Positions 1 through 8,916 of a DNA stretch of 64,000 nucleotides are shown here, one piece after another. Origin of the DNA: Clostridia bacterium (lineage in GTDB: Bacteria > Bacillota > Clostridia > Oscillospirales > Acutalibacteraceae). Location: positions 1-64,000 of the forward strand of contig JAFPUM010000011.1 in the NCBI GenBank assembly GCA_017395425.1. Direction: 5' to 3'. Position numbers and translations under genes: made by a program. The notes under the pieces were generated by a model that saw nothing but the letters and a program-made list of their open reading frames with translations, searched no databases and had not been told where the DNA came from. Numbering within the stretch: position 1 is the first letter of the stretch; every line of letters starts with the position of its first letter.

Positions 1-723
1 ATCGGTGACGACGCAGCGGACATACCGTCCGTTGTTCTTCTCGCTGAGGGTGGTGGAATAGGTCGCGGTCTTGGTGGAACTGTTGCGCCACGTCTTGCCC
101 TGATCGTCGGAAAGCTGCCACTGATACGTCAGACCGTCGCCTTCGGCAGTCAGGGGGAAACTCACCTTGTCGCCTGCGGCGCCGGAAGCGTTCTGCGGCT
201 GGGCAGTGATGACAGGTCCGTCGGAGAGGGTGACGGTGCCTTCGCGGCAGGAAAGCGGCACCGGCTCCATGGCACTGTTGAAAATACCGCTCACGTCGTC
301 AATGATATTGACCGTAAACTCGCCCGGCTGAACGTCCTGCGTCACGCGGAAAATCAGCGTAAAGAAGGTGCCGGTCGCGGTGAAATCCTGTGCGGCGGCG
401 GGGTTGCCGAAGGAGATGTAATACATGCCGTCGGAAACGGGATAGTTGACGGGGGTCATGCAGTCGGGCGCGGCGTCGGTAAAACGGATATCGGTGAGGC
501 TGAGGATATCTTCGTCCCAGACCACGCCCACCGTTCCCAGCAGATAGCCGGGATTTTGGGTGACGGTCACGGGAATTTCTACAATCGTGTCCGCCCGGCA
601 GGACTGCGAAACGTCCTGCACGTCAAAGGAAAGGGGAGACTGGGACGCAGCCCAGACCGTCACGGACGACAGCGCCGTGAAAAGCATGGTAATCAAGGCA
701 CAAGCCAGCAATCGTTTTTTCAT
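1..723 (-). CDS. Secreted cohesin-like / Ig-like protein, C-terminus beyond the window
   Basis: The reading frame is open from an ATG at 723 to the left edge (241 codons, no stop), preceded by a strong AAGGAGGA-type ribosome binding site. Residues 1-26 are a signal peptide (MKKRLL, hydrophobic core, VWAA). Residues about 27-170 resemble a cohesin fold: VEIPVTVTQNPGY, then VGVVWDEDILSLTDI, as in scaffoldin cohesins. An Ig-like module follows (TYQWQLSDDQGKTWRNSS ... GRYVRCVVTD). The module is nearly identical to the C-terminal module of the LRR gene at 26.9-27.16 kb. It lies 47 bp downstream of the dockerin gene and is probably cotranscribed with it. Secretion is well supported. The cohesin call is from motif memory and is moderate; a carbohydrate-binding fold is the alternative. 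Confidence 0.7.
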   Translation of the reverse strand, partial: MKKRLLACALITMLFTALSSVTVWAASQSPLSFDVQDVSQSCRADTIVEIPVTVTQNPGYLLGTVGVVWDEDILSLTDIRFTDAAPDCMTPVNYPVSDGMYYISFGNPAAAQDFTATGTFFTLIFRVTQDVQPGEFTVNIIDDVSGIFNSAMEPVPLSCREGTVTLSDGPVITAQPQNASGAAGDKVSFPLTAEGDGLTYQWQLSDDQGKTWRNSSTKTATYSTTLSEKNNGRYVRCVVTD

Positions 724-770
724 AGGGTTCAATCCTCCTTTTTTGGTTCGCGTCATACGGGGCAGCAGGG

Positions 771-1541
771 TCAGCGCTGGGCATAAGCGATTGCCTGCGC
801 GGTGATGACCGTCGCGCCGCTGCCGTCGGTGACAATGCAGCGACACTTGAGGTAATCGTTGCCGCCGCCGGTGAGTTCAATGAACGGGATGGAGATGAGA
901 TAGGTATCGCTTTCGGCGGAGGTATTCTGGGTCAGCCGCCCGTCAATCCATTTGCCCTCCCAGTCGAGGTATTGCCATTGATAGGTGAGCAGACCCTCGC
1001 CGCCGGTTGCGGTGACGGTGAAGGTGGCGGAACGGTAGATGGTGGCGGTGTCGGTCATCGGCGAGATGTCCGCGGTGAGGTCGCTGACCGGCTGGCTCGG
1101 CTGAGAAGGATTGGTGGGTTCAGTGGGTTCACTGGGATTGCTGGGATTGCTGGGATTGCTGGGGTCACTGGGACGGGTGGGATTGTAGGGTGCGCTGGGA
1201 TAGCTGGAAATACTGGGGTCGTCGGGCGAGGTGGTGACAAAAGCGCCGATATTGCCGTAATCGACCGGCCAGTGCGCGGTGTATTGCTGGAGCAGGTAGA
1301 GGTCGCGGCGGTCAATTGTGCCGCTGCGGTCGATATCGGCGGCGTTTGTATCGAGCGCTACGCCCTGCGTGGTGAGATAGCGGGTGAGCAGAATCACGTC
1401 GGCATTGTCGATGCTGCCGTCGCGGTTGACATCGCCCAAAGCGGCGCCGCCGATGTCGGCAGCCCACACGGTGAGTGCCGTTGCCGCCGTCAGAACGGCG
1501 CAAAGCACGGCGATGAATACGGTTCTTCTGGTCTGATTCAT
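771..1541 (-). CDS. Secreted protein with N-terminal type I dockerin, Pro/Ser linker and Ig-like domain
   Basis: A 256-residue exported protein: signal peptide 1-28, then two EF-hand-like dockerin repeats (GDVNRDGSIDNADVILLTRYL near 36-56; ADIDRSGTIDRRDLYLLQQY near 68-87). A linker of repeated PSNPSNPSNPSEPTEPTNPSQPSQP-like units covers about 100-155. An Ig-like domain (TYQWQYLDWEGKW) ends the protein. Dockerins bind cohesins in cellulosome-type complexes and usually sit at the C-terminus of enzymes. Here the dockerin is N-terminal and no catalytic domain is present, so a structural or adaptor role is more likely. AAGGAG lies before the ATG. The next gene downstream encodes a cohesin-like protein, a natural candidate partner. 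Confidence 0.82.
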   Translation of the reverse strand: MNQTRRTVFIAVLCAVLTAATALTVWAADIGGAALGDVNRDGSIDNADVILLTRYLTTQGVALDTNAADIDRSGTIDRRDLYLLQQYTAHWPVDYGNIGAFVTTSPDDPSISSYPSAPYNPTRPSDPSNPSNPSNPSEPTEPTNPSQPSQPVSDLTADISPMTDTATIYRSATFTVTATGGEGLLTYQWQYLDWEGKWIDGRLTQNTSAESDTYLISIPFIELTGGGNDYLKCRCIVTDGSGATVITAQAIAYAQR

Positions 1542-1641
1542 AACATCACGCTCCTTGAAATAAAAAAGTCAATGGTCTTCCATACGGCAACAGAATACGC
1601 GCCAAAAGAATGCTATGATCATTGCCATATCTCTGTTTCCT

Positions 1642-1670
1642 ATTATACCTGATGAGCGGGCGTATTGCAA
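1642..1670 (-). promoter_or_regulatory. Sigma-A promoter for the dockerin/cohesin-like genes
   Basis: On the minus strand TTGCAA (1670-1665) and TATAAT (1647-1642) are separated by 17 bp. The predicted transcript starts about 95 nt before the dockerin ATG. It is back to back with the promoter of the SWIM gene. Confidence 0.65.
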
Positions 1671-1692
1671 GCATAAAACAGGGAAAAAACCA

Positions 1693-1721
1693 TTGCTATT
1701 TTCACCGGCGTATGCTATGAT
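1693..1721 (+). promoter_or_regulatory. Sigma-A promoter for the SWIM operon
   Basis: TTGCTA (1693-1698), 17 bp, TATGAT (1716-1721). The position agrees with an ATG at 1797 rather than the upstream in-frame ATG at 1728, which would leave almost no leader. Confidence 0.6.
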
Positions 1722-1796
1722 GCTATCATGGAGGCAAATACAAATCTTTTCAGTTCTTTTGAGATACACGATACAACGCATAAGGAGGATCATGCT

Positions 1797-3266
1797 ATGC
1801 AGCTCACAGAACAATTCATTCTGCGGCAGGCGCCGAATCCGGCGGCGGCGCAGAGCGGGCGGAAGCTCTCGCAGAAGGGCAGTTTCGGCGCGCTCGGACG
1901 CACGGAGGACCGGCGCACCTACTGGGGCGAATGCGCTGGCAGCGGCAGCAAGCCTTACCGCGTGTCGGTGGATTTTTCGCTCCATGAGGAACAGCCCACC
2001 TGCCGCTGCTCCTGCCCGAGCCGGCAATTTCCCTGCAAGCACGCGCTGGGGCTGATGTTTGAGATATTGGCGGACAAGGATTTTGCCGTGGGAGAAATGC
2101 CTGCCGACCTCGCCGAGAAACAGGCAAAGCAGGCGGCGAAGGCGGCAAAGAAAAGTGAAGCCGAAGCCGCGGGCGAATCCGCCCCCAAAAAGCCGAAGAA
2201 GACGGGCGCCAAAAATACCGCCGCGCAGAAAAAGAAACTGCAAAAGCAGCTCGAAGGGCTGGACGTCGTGGAAAAAATGACGGAGGAATTGCTCAGCGCG
2301 GGACTGTCCGCCTCGCTGTCGGGTGCCTCTGTACAGTCGATGGAAAAACTCGCCAAGGAACTGGGCAATTACTATCTGACCGGACCGCAGACGTCCTTTG
2401 AACGTATCGCGCTGACCATGCGGCAGATACAGCAGGACAAGGACAACGCGGAGCGATATTACGCCGAAGCGCTGCGGATGCTGATTGCTTTGCGCGCGAC
2501 GGTCAAAAAGTCCCGTGTTTTTTTACAGGATAAACTCACGGTGGAGAATTATTCGGCGGAAGATTCGATCCTGTATGAAGCGCTGGGCGGGGTATGGCGG
2601 CTGGAAGATCTGAAGGAGATCGGCTCTTTCCGGGAAAATGCCCGGTTGGTGCAGCTTTCGTTTGACGTGACGTTCGACCAAGCCAAAAAGGAATATATCG
2701 AACGCGGTTTCTGGCTGGACATTTCCTCCGGCGAACTGGTGCAGACGCTGAATCTGCGTCCGGCGAAGGCGCTCAAATATGTCAAGGGAGAAGACAGCTA
2801 CTTTGACCTGCTCCAAATCCCGACACTGTACCGCTATCCCGGCGGGATATGCCCCCGCGTGCGCTGGGATAGCTTTACGTCGCGTCCGCTGGCGGACATC
2901 GAGAAGGAGACGCTGAGAACCTTTGCCTCACAGGGCATTGCCGAAGTGGTCAAAACGGCAAAAGGACAATTCAAAAACACGCTGCTGCCCAAATTTATGC
3001 CCGCGCTGGTGCCGGTGGCAGCACTGGGAACCGTGGGGGAGACGTGGATGGTGGAGGACGCGGCAGGCGCACGGCTGGAACTGCGCGACCGCCGCGAGGA
3101 CGGGGAGGATCATGCCTGTGTGCGCGGGCTGAACACCCTTCCCGTTGTCCCCGAGGCGGGGGACGCACTGTTCGGACTGGTCTTTTATGACGGGAGCGAC
3201 CGCCATATCTGTTTCCACCCGTACAGTCTGATGACTTCCGCCGACATGATCCGGCTGCAATATTGA
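1797..3266 (+). CDS. SWIM zinc-finger protein
   Basis: A 489-residue protein. The SWIM zinc-binding signature C71-x-C73 ... C80-x-H82 (CRCSCPSRQFPCKHALG) is intact. It is followed by a Lys/Ala-rich, probably disordered linker (about 105-160) and a large C-terminal region without a recognised fold. SWIM domains bind nucleic acid or protein. From memory, this family lies next to DUF5691, MoxR ATPase, DUF5682 and VWA genes in many bacteria, and the other members occur here at 32-36.8 kb. The start at 1797 is chosen because AAGGAGG is centred 9-12 nt upstream. The next gene begins 20 nt after the stop. No function has been shown for it. Confidence 0.85.
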   Translation: MQLTEQFILRQAPNPAAAQSGRKLSQKGSFGALGRTEDRRTYWGECAGSGSKPYRVSVDFSLHEEQPTCRCSCPSRQFPCKHALGLMFEILADKDFAVGEMPADLAEKQAKQAAKAAKKSEAEAAGESAPKKPKKTGAKNTAAQKKKLQKQLEGLDVVEKMTEELLSAGLSASLSGASVQSMEKLAKELGNYYLTGPQTSFERIALTMRQIQQDKDNAERYYAEALRMLIALRATVKKSRVFLQDKLTVENYSAEDSILYEALGGVWRLEDLKEIGSFRENARLVQLSFDVTFDQAKKEYIERGFWLDISSGELVQTLNLRPAKALKYVKGEDSYFDLLQIPTLYRYPGGICPRVRWDSFTSRPLADIEKETLRTFASQGIAEVVKTAKGQFKNTLLPKFMPALVPVAALGTVGETWMVEDAAGARLELRDRREDGEDHACVRGLNTLPVVPEAGDALFGLVFYDGSDRHICFHPYSLMTSADMIRLQY

Positions 3267-3286
3267 GAAGGGGAGGGGGAAAAGAT

Positions 3287-5203
3287 ATGAATCTGTCACC
3301 TTTGTATGAATTAAAAGACCGGCTGACGCATATCGCCATTGCCGGCACATCGCTCATGGAAGAGGATTTCCGTCTGGCGAGAGCGGTGGAGGGTATGGCA
3401 ACATTGGCAGGCGCCAATCCCGTTTTTGCCCGCATCAAGGCGGAGGCGGAGGAACTGCTGACCGCTCCTGCCGGGCAGCGCGGGGGAAAGCTGCTGGACG
3501 TGCTGAGTCTGGTGGACGCGGTGGTTTACACACAGGGAACGTCCGGCGGACAGGGCGAATTGCAGTCCATGAACGCCGCGGAAGGCAGCTATGTCCACGC
3601 TTCCTACGGAGAATTGCAGCCGCTCATCACGGCACTGACCGGTACGGGCAGCGGTCGTATGGCGGTCATTCAGAGCGCGTGGAACCATCATCCGGCGTAT
3701 TTTTCGGATTTCCGCGTGCTGCCCTCTGTGGTCAGAGCGCTGGGGGACGGTTCCGCCGAACTCGCGTCGCTGGCGGAAACCATTCTGTCAGCGCAGGGCG
3801 AAGGCGTGATTCCGCTGCTCCGGAAAGACTTGGCGCCGGACGGAAAGAAGGAAATGGTGCGCCGCGTGCGGCTGACGGTCAGACTGGCAGGCGGGAAGGA
3901 GAACGAATGGTACAAAGCCGCGCTGCCCGGCAGTCAGAAGGCGGTGCGGGAGGTACTCATTGCCGCGCTGGGGAGCTGTCAGGACAACACCGGTCTGCTG
4001 CTCGACCTCTGCCGCGGTGAACGCGGCAAAGCCAAACGCGCGGCGCTGCGTTCGCTGGCTTGTATGGATTCGCCCGAAGCGCGGGCATTCTGGGAAGCGG
4101 AGATACAGAAACGTCCCTCATCCGCGTGGGAACTGGAGAGCCTTTCGTCCGTGCTGGCGGGGGATATCACGGCACAGTCCCTGCGGGCGCTGACGCGGAA
4201 CATTCTGTCTGCCGATGGCTATATCGGCGATTTGTATGACGATCTGCGCAGCGGCATGTATGCGGCTTACGGTCAGTATTCGCCGGCGCTGCGGGACTTC
4301 TGGCGGGAGATGGTATCTGAAATGCCCGCGCTCAACAAGCCGCCGTATGAAAAGCCCGCCTATCCCGTGCTGACGCCTGCCGAATTGCTGGAAAAATGTA
4401 TGCTGCTCACCGTCCTGTGGCGTCCCTGCGCCGAAACCTTCGCGCTGGCGCGGGAACTGCATGAGACGGCGAAAAAAGTGCTGCCGGAGCAGCCCTACTG
4501 GTTCGCCGGCGCGGCATTTGCGGCGGACTGGCTGGAACGTCCGGCGGGGGAGGTCTATGAGGCATACGCGGTCCGGTTTGACCCGGAGCGCAACGCGGAA
4601 CAGTCCGAATGGCGGCTGCGCCTGCTGCCGGTGCTGGAACGCGTCGACCATGATGACAACGGGTTCAGGCTTTCGGCTTTTGTGCGGGAACCTCTGACCG
4701 GAGAGGATGACTGGAAGCGGCTGCCGGTTCCCGCACCCGACCCGCGCTGGTCGTGCGTACTGACGCGGAAGGAACTGGAGAAGGAGTACCGGACGGCTTC
4801 GATCAGTCCGTACTGGGAAAAGCTGGAGCGGCTGGACTGGGACGCCATGATGGGAAAAATGATTGACAAAGATTCTCCCGAGGTGTGTGCCGCCATCGGG
4901 GATTACCTGTTCCGGCAGATGTGGAGTACGGGAAGTCCCTACCGTTACCGCGACTGGCTGAAGGAATGCGGCTGGACCAAATGGGACGGGCTGCTGCCGC
5001 ACTGTGTGCAGGTGCAGGGCGACGTGGAGTGGTATTCCCTCCGGTCGCTGCTGGAAACCTTCCCTATCAGCCGGACGGAAAAGGCGAAAGAACTGCGGGA
5101 GATTGATCAATTGGTGAAGAAAAAGAAGATCAAGGTTCGCTACGGCAGATGGCACGAGGAAGAAGTGGAAACACTGCTGGTCCAATGGGAAAACGAGGCA
5201 TAA
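3287..5203 (+). CDS. DUF5691-like partner of the SWIM protein
   Basis: A 638-residue soluble protein with no signal peptide, rich in Leu/Ala/Arg/Glu helices that suggest a HEAT-like alpha-solenoid. I recognise no catalytic motif. It is named DUF5691-like because the gene immediately downstream of the SWIM gene in the conserved SWIM/MoxR/DUF5682/VWA neighbourhood is of this type and size; that is a positional inference. The ATG at 3287 follows a GGGAGGGGG ribosome binding site, and the in-frame TTG at 3263 overlapping the upstream stop is less likely. It probably forms a two-gene operon with the SWIM gene, ending at the hairpin at 5209-5252. Confidence 0.72.
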   Translation: MNLSPLYELKDRLTHIAIAGTSLMEEDFRLARAVEGMATLAGANPVFARIKAEAEELLTAPAGQRGGKLLDVLSLVDAVVYTQGTSGGQGELQSMNAAEGSYVHASYGELQPLITALTGTGSGRMAVIQSAWNHHPAYFSDFRVLPSVVRALGDGSAELASLAETILSAQGEGVIPLLRKDLAPDGKKEMVRRVRLTVRLAGGKENEWYKAALPGSQKAVREVLIAALGSCQDNTGLLLDLCRGERGKAKRAALRSLACMDSPEARAFWEAEIQKRPSSAWELESLSSVLAGDITAQSLRALTRNILSADGYIGDLYDDLRSGMYAAYGQYSPALRDFWREMVSEMPALNKPPYEKPAYPVLTPAELLEKCMLLTVLWRPCAETFALARELHETAKKVLPEQPYWFAGAAFAADWLERPAGEVYEAYAVRFDPERNAEQSEWRLRLLPVLERVDHDDNGFRLSAFVREPLTGEDDWKRLPVPAPDPRWSCVLTRKELEKEYRTASISPYWEKLERLDWDAMMGKMIDKDSPEVCAAIGDYLFRQMWSTGSPYRYRDWLKECGWTKWDGLLPHCVQVQGDVEWYSLRSLLETFPISRTEKAKELREIDQLVKKKKIKVRYGRWHEEEVETLLVQWENEA

Positions 5204-5208
5204 ACAAA

Positions 5209-5252
5209 AAATGCACTGCGTAAAGACAGCTATGTCTCAAGGCAGTGCATTT
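5209..5252. terminator. Bidirectional intrinsic terminator
   Basis: AAATGCACTGC (5209-5219) pairs with GCAGTGCATTT (5242-5252). It is flanked by A-rich sequence on one side and T-rich on the other, between convergent genes, so it can serve both strands. Confidence 0.8.
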
Positions 5253-5279
5253 TTGTTTTGAAAAATCCGAACGGAATTT

Positions 5280-6083
5280 TTATTCCTTCCAGCCGATATA
5301 CCACACGCAGGATTTGGTGAGCGTGTCCGCCAGTTCGCTGACGGTATGGCTCTGGGTCATGCAAAGGGCGCGTTCGGGACAGATGGCAAAATGTCCCTTG
5401 GCAATCTCCATAGCGGTCTGACGGTCGGGCTTGCCGCGCGGCACGAAGTATTCCGCCACGCCGTAGCCGATCACAGCGGGTACGGCTCCGCAAAGCTCAT
5501 TCCAGCGGCGTGATACGGCGACCAGTTGCTTGTTGTCGGGCGCGCCGTTCAGCCCGCCGATGGGCAGCCAGACAAACGCTTCCCACGGATTGCCGGTCGG
5601 CACCTGTGCCAGCAGTACGTCGCAATTGGTTCTGCCGGACGAAATGAACGAACTGAAGCAGTTGACCGCCACACCGGGCATACCGCTGTTTTCAAAATCG
5701 TTCATATTCACGCCTTTGTAAGCCATATACTTGGCTTTCTGCTGATACGAATCGGCCACAATGCGTTCGCCCGAAGCATCGTTCATTTCCCAGAGCATCG
5801 AACGGCGGGATTGGCGCACCTGATTGATATTCAGTCCCATTCCCCCGACGAGATAGGAAACCAGCCGATCGCTGACCGGAATCAGCAGCGGCGTGGAACC
5901 GTGTTCCATACAGTACCGCAGCACCGACAGATATTTCTGATTGACGTCGTTGATACCGGAACCTGCGGGAATAAGCCGACAGGGGCAGTCCATATATTCG
6001 GCAAGTGTCTCCGACGGAGACCGTCCCATGCGGGAACCTCCATAGGTCATATTGCCGCTGTTTGCATACTGAAACGCATCCAC
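5280..6083 (-). CDS. DUF4253 domain protein
   Basis: A 267-residue cytosolic protein. The C-terminal half carries the DUF4253 pattern: VPTGNPWEAFVWLPIGGLNGAP, then a PAVIGYGVAEYFVP stretch, and an end with AKGHFAICPE ... CVWYIGW. The family has no established activity and often appears near contact-dependent or polymorphic-toxin immunity genes, but no such neighbour is visible here. The start is GTG at 6083, with GGAGGA seven bases upstream. It is transcribed alone from the promoter at 6144-6172 and ends at the bidirectional terminator. Confidence 0.8.
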   Translation of the reverse strand: MDAFQYANSGNMTYGGSRMGRSPSETLAEYMDCPCRLIPAGSGINDVNQKYLSVLRYCMEHGSTPLLIPVSDRLVSYLVGGMGLNINQVRQSRRSMLWEMNDASGERIVADSYQQKAKYMAYKGVNMNDFENSGMPGVAVNCFSSFISSGRTNCDVLLAQVPTGNPWEAFVWLPIGGLNGAPDNKQLVAVSRRWNELCGAVPAVIGYGVAEYFVPRGKPDRQTAMEIAKGHFAICPERALCMTQSHTVSELADTLTKSCVWYIGWKE

Positions 6084-6143
6084 GGTTCATTCCTCCATCT
6101 ATACGCAATTGTTTTTTTGCTTTTGTCCGAAGCTCATAGCACT

Positions 6144-6172
6144 ATTATAACACATTGTTTCGGGGAATACAA
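6144..6172 (-). promoter_or_regulatory. Sigma-A promoter of the DUF4253 gene
   Basis: Minus-strand TTGTAT (6172-6167), 17 bp, TATAAT (6149-6144). Confidence 0.6.
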
Positions 6173-6221
6173 GCTATTTTGTCTGATGATTTTGTGCATG
6201 ATTTCTGTTTCATGACGGAAA

Positions 6222-6872
6222 TCAGCATTGTTCTGTCAAAGTGCGGAAGGCGGCGGCGCGATCGGGCGCGCCGAATACCGCGTTGCCTGCCACCATGCTA
6301 TCCGCGCCCGCCTGCGAAGCGCGCTGTACATTACCGGCATTCACGCCGCCGTCGATCATCACCGGAATGGTTCGTCCGCGGCGGGCGCATTCGGCTTTGA
6401 TGACCGCGATTTTGTCCAGACAGTCGGGCATCATTGCCTGACCGCCGAAGCCCGGTTCCACGGTCATCACCAGAATATGGTCAAGCCTGTCCAGATAGGG
6501 GAAAAGCGCGTCGGGCGGGGTGTTGGGCTTGATCGAAAGTCCCGCCTTTTTGCCGCAGGCGTGAATCAGATCGAGACAACGATCCGCGTCGTCGTCACAT
6601 TCGATATGTACGGTGATGACATCGGAACCCGCTCCGGCGAAGGATTCGATGTAATCCAGCGGATGGGAGATCATGAGATGCACGTCGAAAATCATCTGCG
6701 AAAGCGGTCGGAGGGCTTTGACCATCGAATAACCGAAGGTGAGATTCGGCACGAAATGTCCGTCCATAATGTCGATATGCAGCACTTTGGCGCCGATTGT
6801 CTCGATTTCCCGGACTTCGTCTCCCAGTTTGGTAAAATCGGCGGAAAGCAGTGAAGGCGCAATGATTGTCAT
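6222..6872 (-). CDS. rpe: Ribulose-phosphate 3-epimerase
   Basis: Interconverts ribulose 5-phosphate and xylulose 5-phosphate in the pentose phosphate pathway. The sequence has the full TIM-barrel signature: APSLLSADF at the N-terminus, HIDIMDGHFVPNLTFG (metal-binding His and catalytic Asp), FDVHLM, VMTVEPGFGGQ and the second catalytic Asp in MIDGGVN. The length of 216 residues is normal. The start is set at 6872 (MTIIAPSLL) because it matches the family N-terminus. An ATG three codons upstream (6881) is also possible, with AAAGGA in front. In many Firmicutes rpe sits with rsgA/thiN; here it stands alone. Confidence 0.95.
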   Translation of the reverse strand: MTIIAPSLLSADFTKLGDEVREIETIGAKVLHIDIMDGHFVPNLTFGYSMVKALRPLSQMIFDVHLMISHPLDYIESFAGAGSDVITVHIECDDDADRCLDLIHACGKKAGLSIKPNTPPDALFPYLDRLDHILVMTVEPGFGGQAMMPDCLDKIAVIKAECARRGRTIPVMIDGGVNAGNVQRASQAGADSMVAGNAVFGAPDRAAAFRTLTEQC

Positions 6873-6920
6873 AAATCCCATCCATCCTTTGACTGTCAAT
6901 TTGTGGGTATGTTTATCATA

Positions 6921-7799
6921 TCACATATCGGAAAAAAATACAATAGCAATCTGTATGAGCCATATCACGGTGAGGTGAAGGGGATAGAAGGCGTAAAAAG
7001 CCCATTTGCTCCATCCGGAACAGCGTCCCTTCTCGCCGCGATACATCAGGCAGGGAAGCATTGCCAGCGTGGCAGCCATCTGACGGGCATTCTGAAACCG
7101 AAATGTATAGCCTCCCAGCCACACCCGGTGGGCGCACAGGTCGTAGGGGGTCATGCGGCAGTAATCGCTCACACGTCCGCCGATGTATTGCACCAGCCGG
7201 AAATCGTAGCCCACAAAGGTGATCAGCGCGAAACAGCCCCACGCGGCGGCGGGATGCTCCCGCAGCAGCCAGAACAGCAGAATCGCGATCACGCCGTAAC
7301 CGCCGTAATCGGTATGCCACGCGTAGGCGGCGAGATACAGAAGGGCGCAGATGGGCAGTTCCGGCAGCAGGCAGACAGTACGGTTGTCGGCAAGCCGCGG
7401 TTGGGGCAGCCGACACAGAAGCCACGGAACCGCTTGCTTTACGGTGAAAATCGTCGTCAGTCCCAGCAGCAGGGTGAAAAACACATTGGGCTGGTCAAGG
7501 GCATACCACGGGCTGCCGTGTACGGCGTTGTAAGGCGGTGTGCTGACGAGCGCAAACAATCCCAGACGTCCCATATACGGGGGCAGAGAACGCGTGCGCT
7601 CCGCTCCTTCTGCGATCAGGTAACAAAAAATCGGAAAGGCAAGCCGTCCGACGGTGCGGCAGAGGGGATAGAGCGCCGCCTCCTCCGGCAGCAGAAAAGC
7701 GCCGATATGGTCGATGAGCATACACGCCATCGCGAATAGTTTCAGCTGCGTGGCAGTCAGCGAGGGACTCCACGGCAGTTCCAGCGAATCATCGTTCAT
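6921..7799 (-). CDS. TraX-family membrane protein
   Basis: A 292-residue polytopic membrane protein of the TraX family: KLFAMACMLIDHIGAFLLP, then RTVGRLAFPIFCYLIAEG, then about seven further hydrophobic segments. The original TraX acetylates F-pilin, and chromosomal Firmicutes homologues are presumed membrane acyltransferases of unknown substrate. The ATG overlaps the stop of the upstream asparaginase gene by 4 bp (ATGA), so translation is probably coupled. Last gene of an mntP-asparaginase-TraX run. Confidence 0.82.
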   Translation of the reverse strand: MNDDSLELPWSPSLTATQLKLFAMACMLIDHIGAFLLPEEAALYPLCRTVGRLAFPIFCYLIAEGAERTRSLPPYMGRLGLFALVSTPPYNAVHGSPWYALDQPNVFFTLLLGLTTIFTVKQAVPWLLCRLPQPRLADNRTVCLLPELPICALLYLAAYAWHTDYGGYGVIAILLFWLLREHPAAAWGCFALITFVGYDFRLVQYIGGRVSDYCRMTPYDLCAHRVWLGGYTFRFQNARQMAATLAMLPCLMYRGEKGRCSGWSKWAFYAFYPLHLTVIWLIQIAIVFFSDM

Positions 7800-8887
7800 G
7801 CGCGGCCATCCTCTCTCCGGTAAACGGTCTGTGTCCCTACGCATTCGTAATAGAGGCTGTCCTTCCCCATAAATGCCTCCGGCTCCGTGATATCGGTCAG
7901 ACCCGTGAGCGGCAGGTTGTAAGCCAGCACGGCTTTGGCGTAGGCGGCTTCGGGCGACATATCGTAAAACGGCAGAATGCCAGCCGCCAGTAAATCCCGG
8001 CTGGTGGCGTACAGCTCGTTCTCGGCACGCTTGAAAGATCCCAGCCAAAGGGAAGTACCGCATTCCCGGCAGCGCCGGGCGAATGACAGCAGCGAGGTTG
8101 TATCCCCTTCGGTGCAGGCGGTGGCGGAGTGATAGCCGTACTGGACCACGGCGGCAAAGCCATCGGGGTGGATAGCGGTATAGTCCATGCCGGGATAGGC
8201 ACGCAGCAGCATCACCTTCCGGTCGAGGGTAAACGCACCGCGCACCAGCGGCGCATAGGGAAAATCGAGCTGTCGGGCGGTAGGATTCCACGGAGCGTCA
8301 TTCTCTGTGAACTGCCCGTCCGCCATAATGCCGAGGGGTTGACCGCCGTAAGCGGAAAATTCGTCGAGACAGTTGTCCGCGCTGACCAGACGGGTGGCAA
8401 GGTAGATGACCTGCGCCCCGTCATCATAACGGCGGTAGGAGACAAATACGCCCTTTCTCCCGCCGTGACGGATAAAGTCCATGGCGGCGCGAAGGTTGGA
8501 GACGGCGTTGCTCAACGGGTCGTCGGCGGGACGGTCGGCGGCGATGAGTACCACGGGAACCGGCAGATGCCGCAGCAGCATTCCCATCGCGGCGGCGGTG
8601 TAGGCGAGGGTATCGGAGCCGTGGGTGATGATCACACCGTCATAGAGAGTGAGATCGGCTTGCGAAAGAGCCTGATAGAGGGCAACCCAGTGGGACGGGG
8701 TCAGATTTTCACTCAGCAGGCGCATGGGCGCGGTGACATCGAACGCGCTGCCGCCATAGGCGGGACACTGACGGCTCAATTCCCGCAGCAGCAGGTAGGG
8801 CGAATCGTCGGTCAGCCCGCGCACATGATCGGCGCAGACGCTGCCGATGGTTCCGCCCGTCAGCACCAGAAGAATTCGGTTTTTCAT
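7796..8887 (-). CDS. Asparaginase / glutaminase family protein
   Basis: Predicted L-asparaginase (asparagine to aspartate plus ammonia), 363 residues, cytoplasmic because no signal peptide is present. The N-terminal catalytic segment LVLTGGTIGS supplies the nucleophilic Thr. The second active-site block is YDGVIITHGSDTLAYTA with the Thr-His-Gly-Ser-Asp core. Both threonine sites are present. The C-terminal part is more divergent, so another amide substrate is possible. The start is set at 8887 (MKNRILL). An ATG at 8917 overlapping the mntP stop would add ten residues, but GGAGG would then lie only two bases away. Confidence 0.85.
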   Translation of the reverse strand: MKNRILLVLTGGTIGSVCADHVRGLTDDSPYLLLRELSRQCPAYGGSAFDVTAPMRLLSENLTPSHWVALYQALSQADLTLYDGVIITHGSDTLAYTAAAMGMLLRHLPVPVVLIAADRPADDPLSNAVSNLRAAMDFIRHGGRKGVFVSYRRYDDGAQVIYLATRLVSADNCLDEFSAYGGQPLGIMADGQFTENDAPWNPTARQLDFPYAPLVRGAFTLDRKVMLLRAYPGMDYTAIHPDGFAAVVQYGYHSATACTEGDTTSLLSFARRCRECGTSLWLGSFKRAENELYATSRDLLAAGILPFYDMSPEAAYAKAVLAYNLPLTGLTDITEPEAFMGKDSLYYECVGTQTVYRREDGRA

Positions 8888-8916
8888 AGCGTTTGTACGC
8901 TCCTTTGCAGCGGGCA

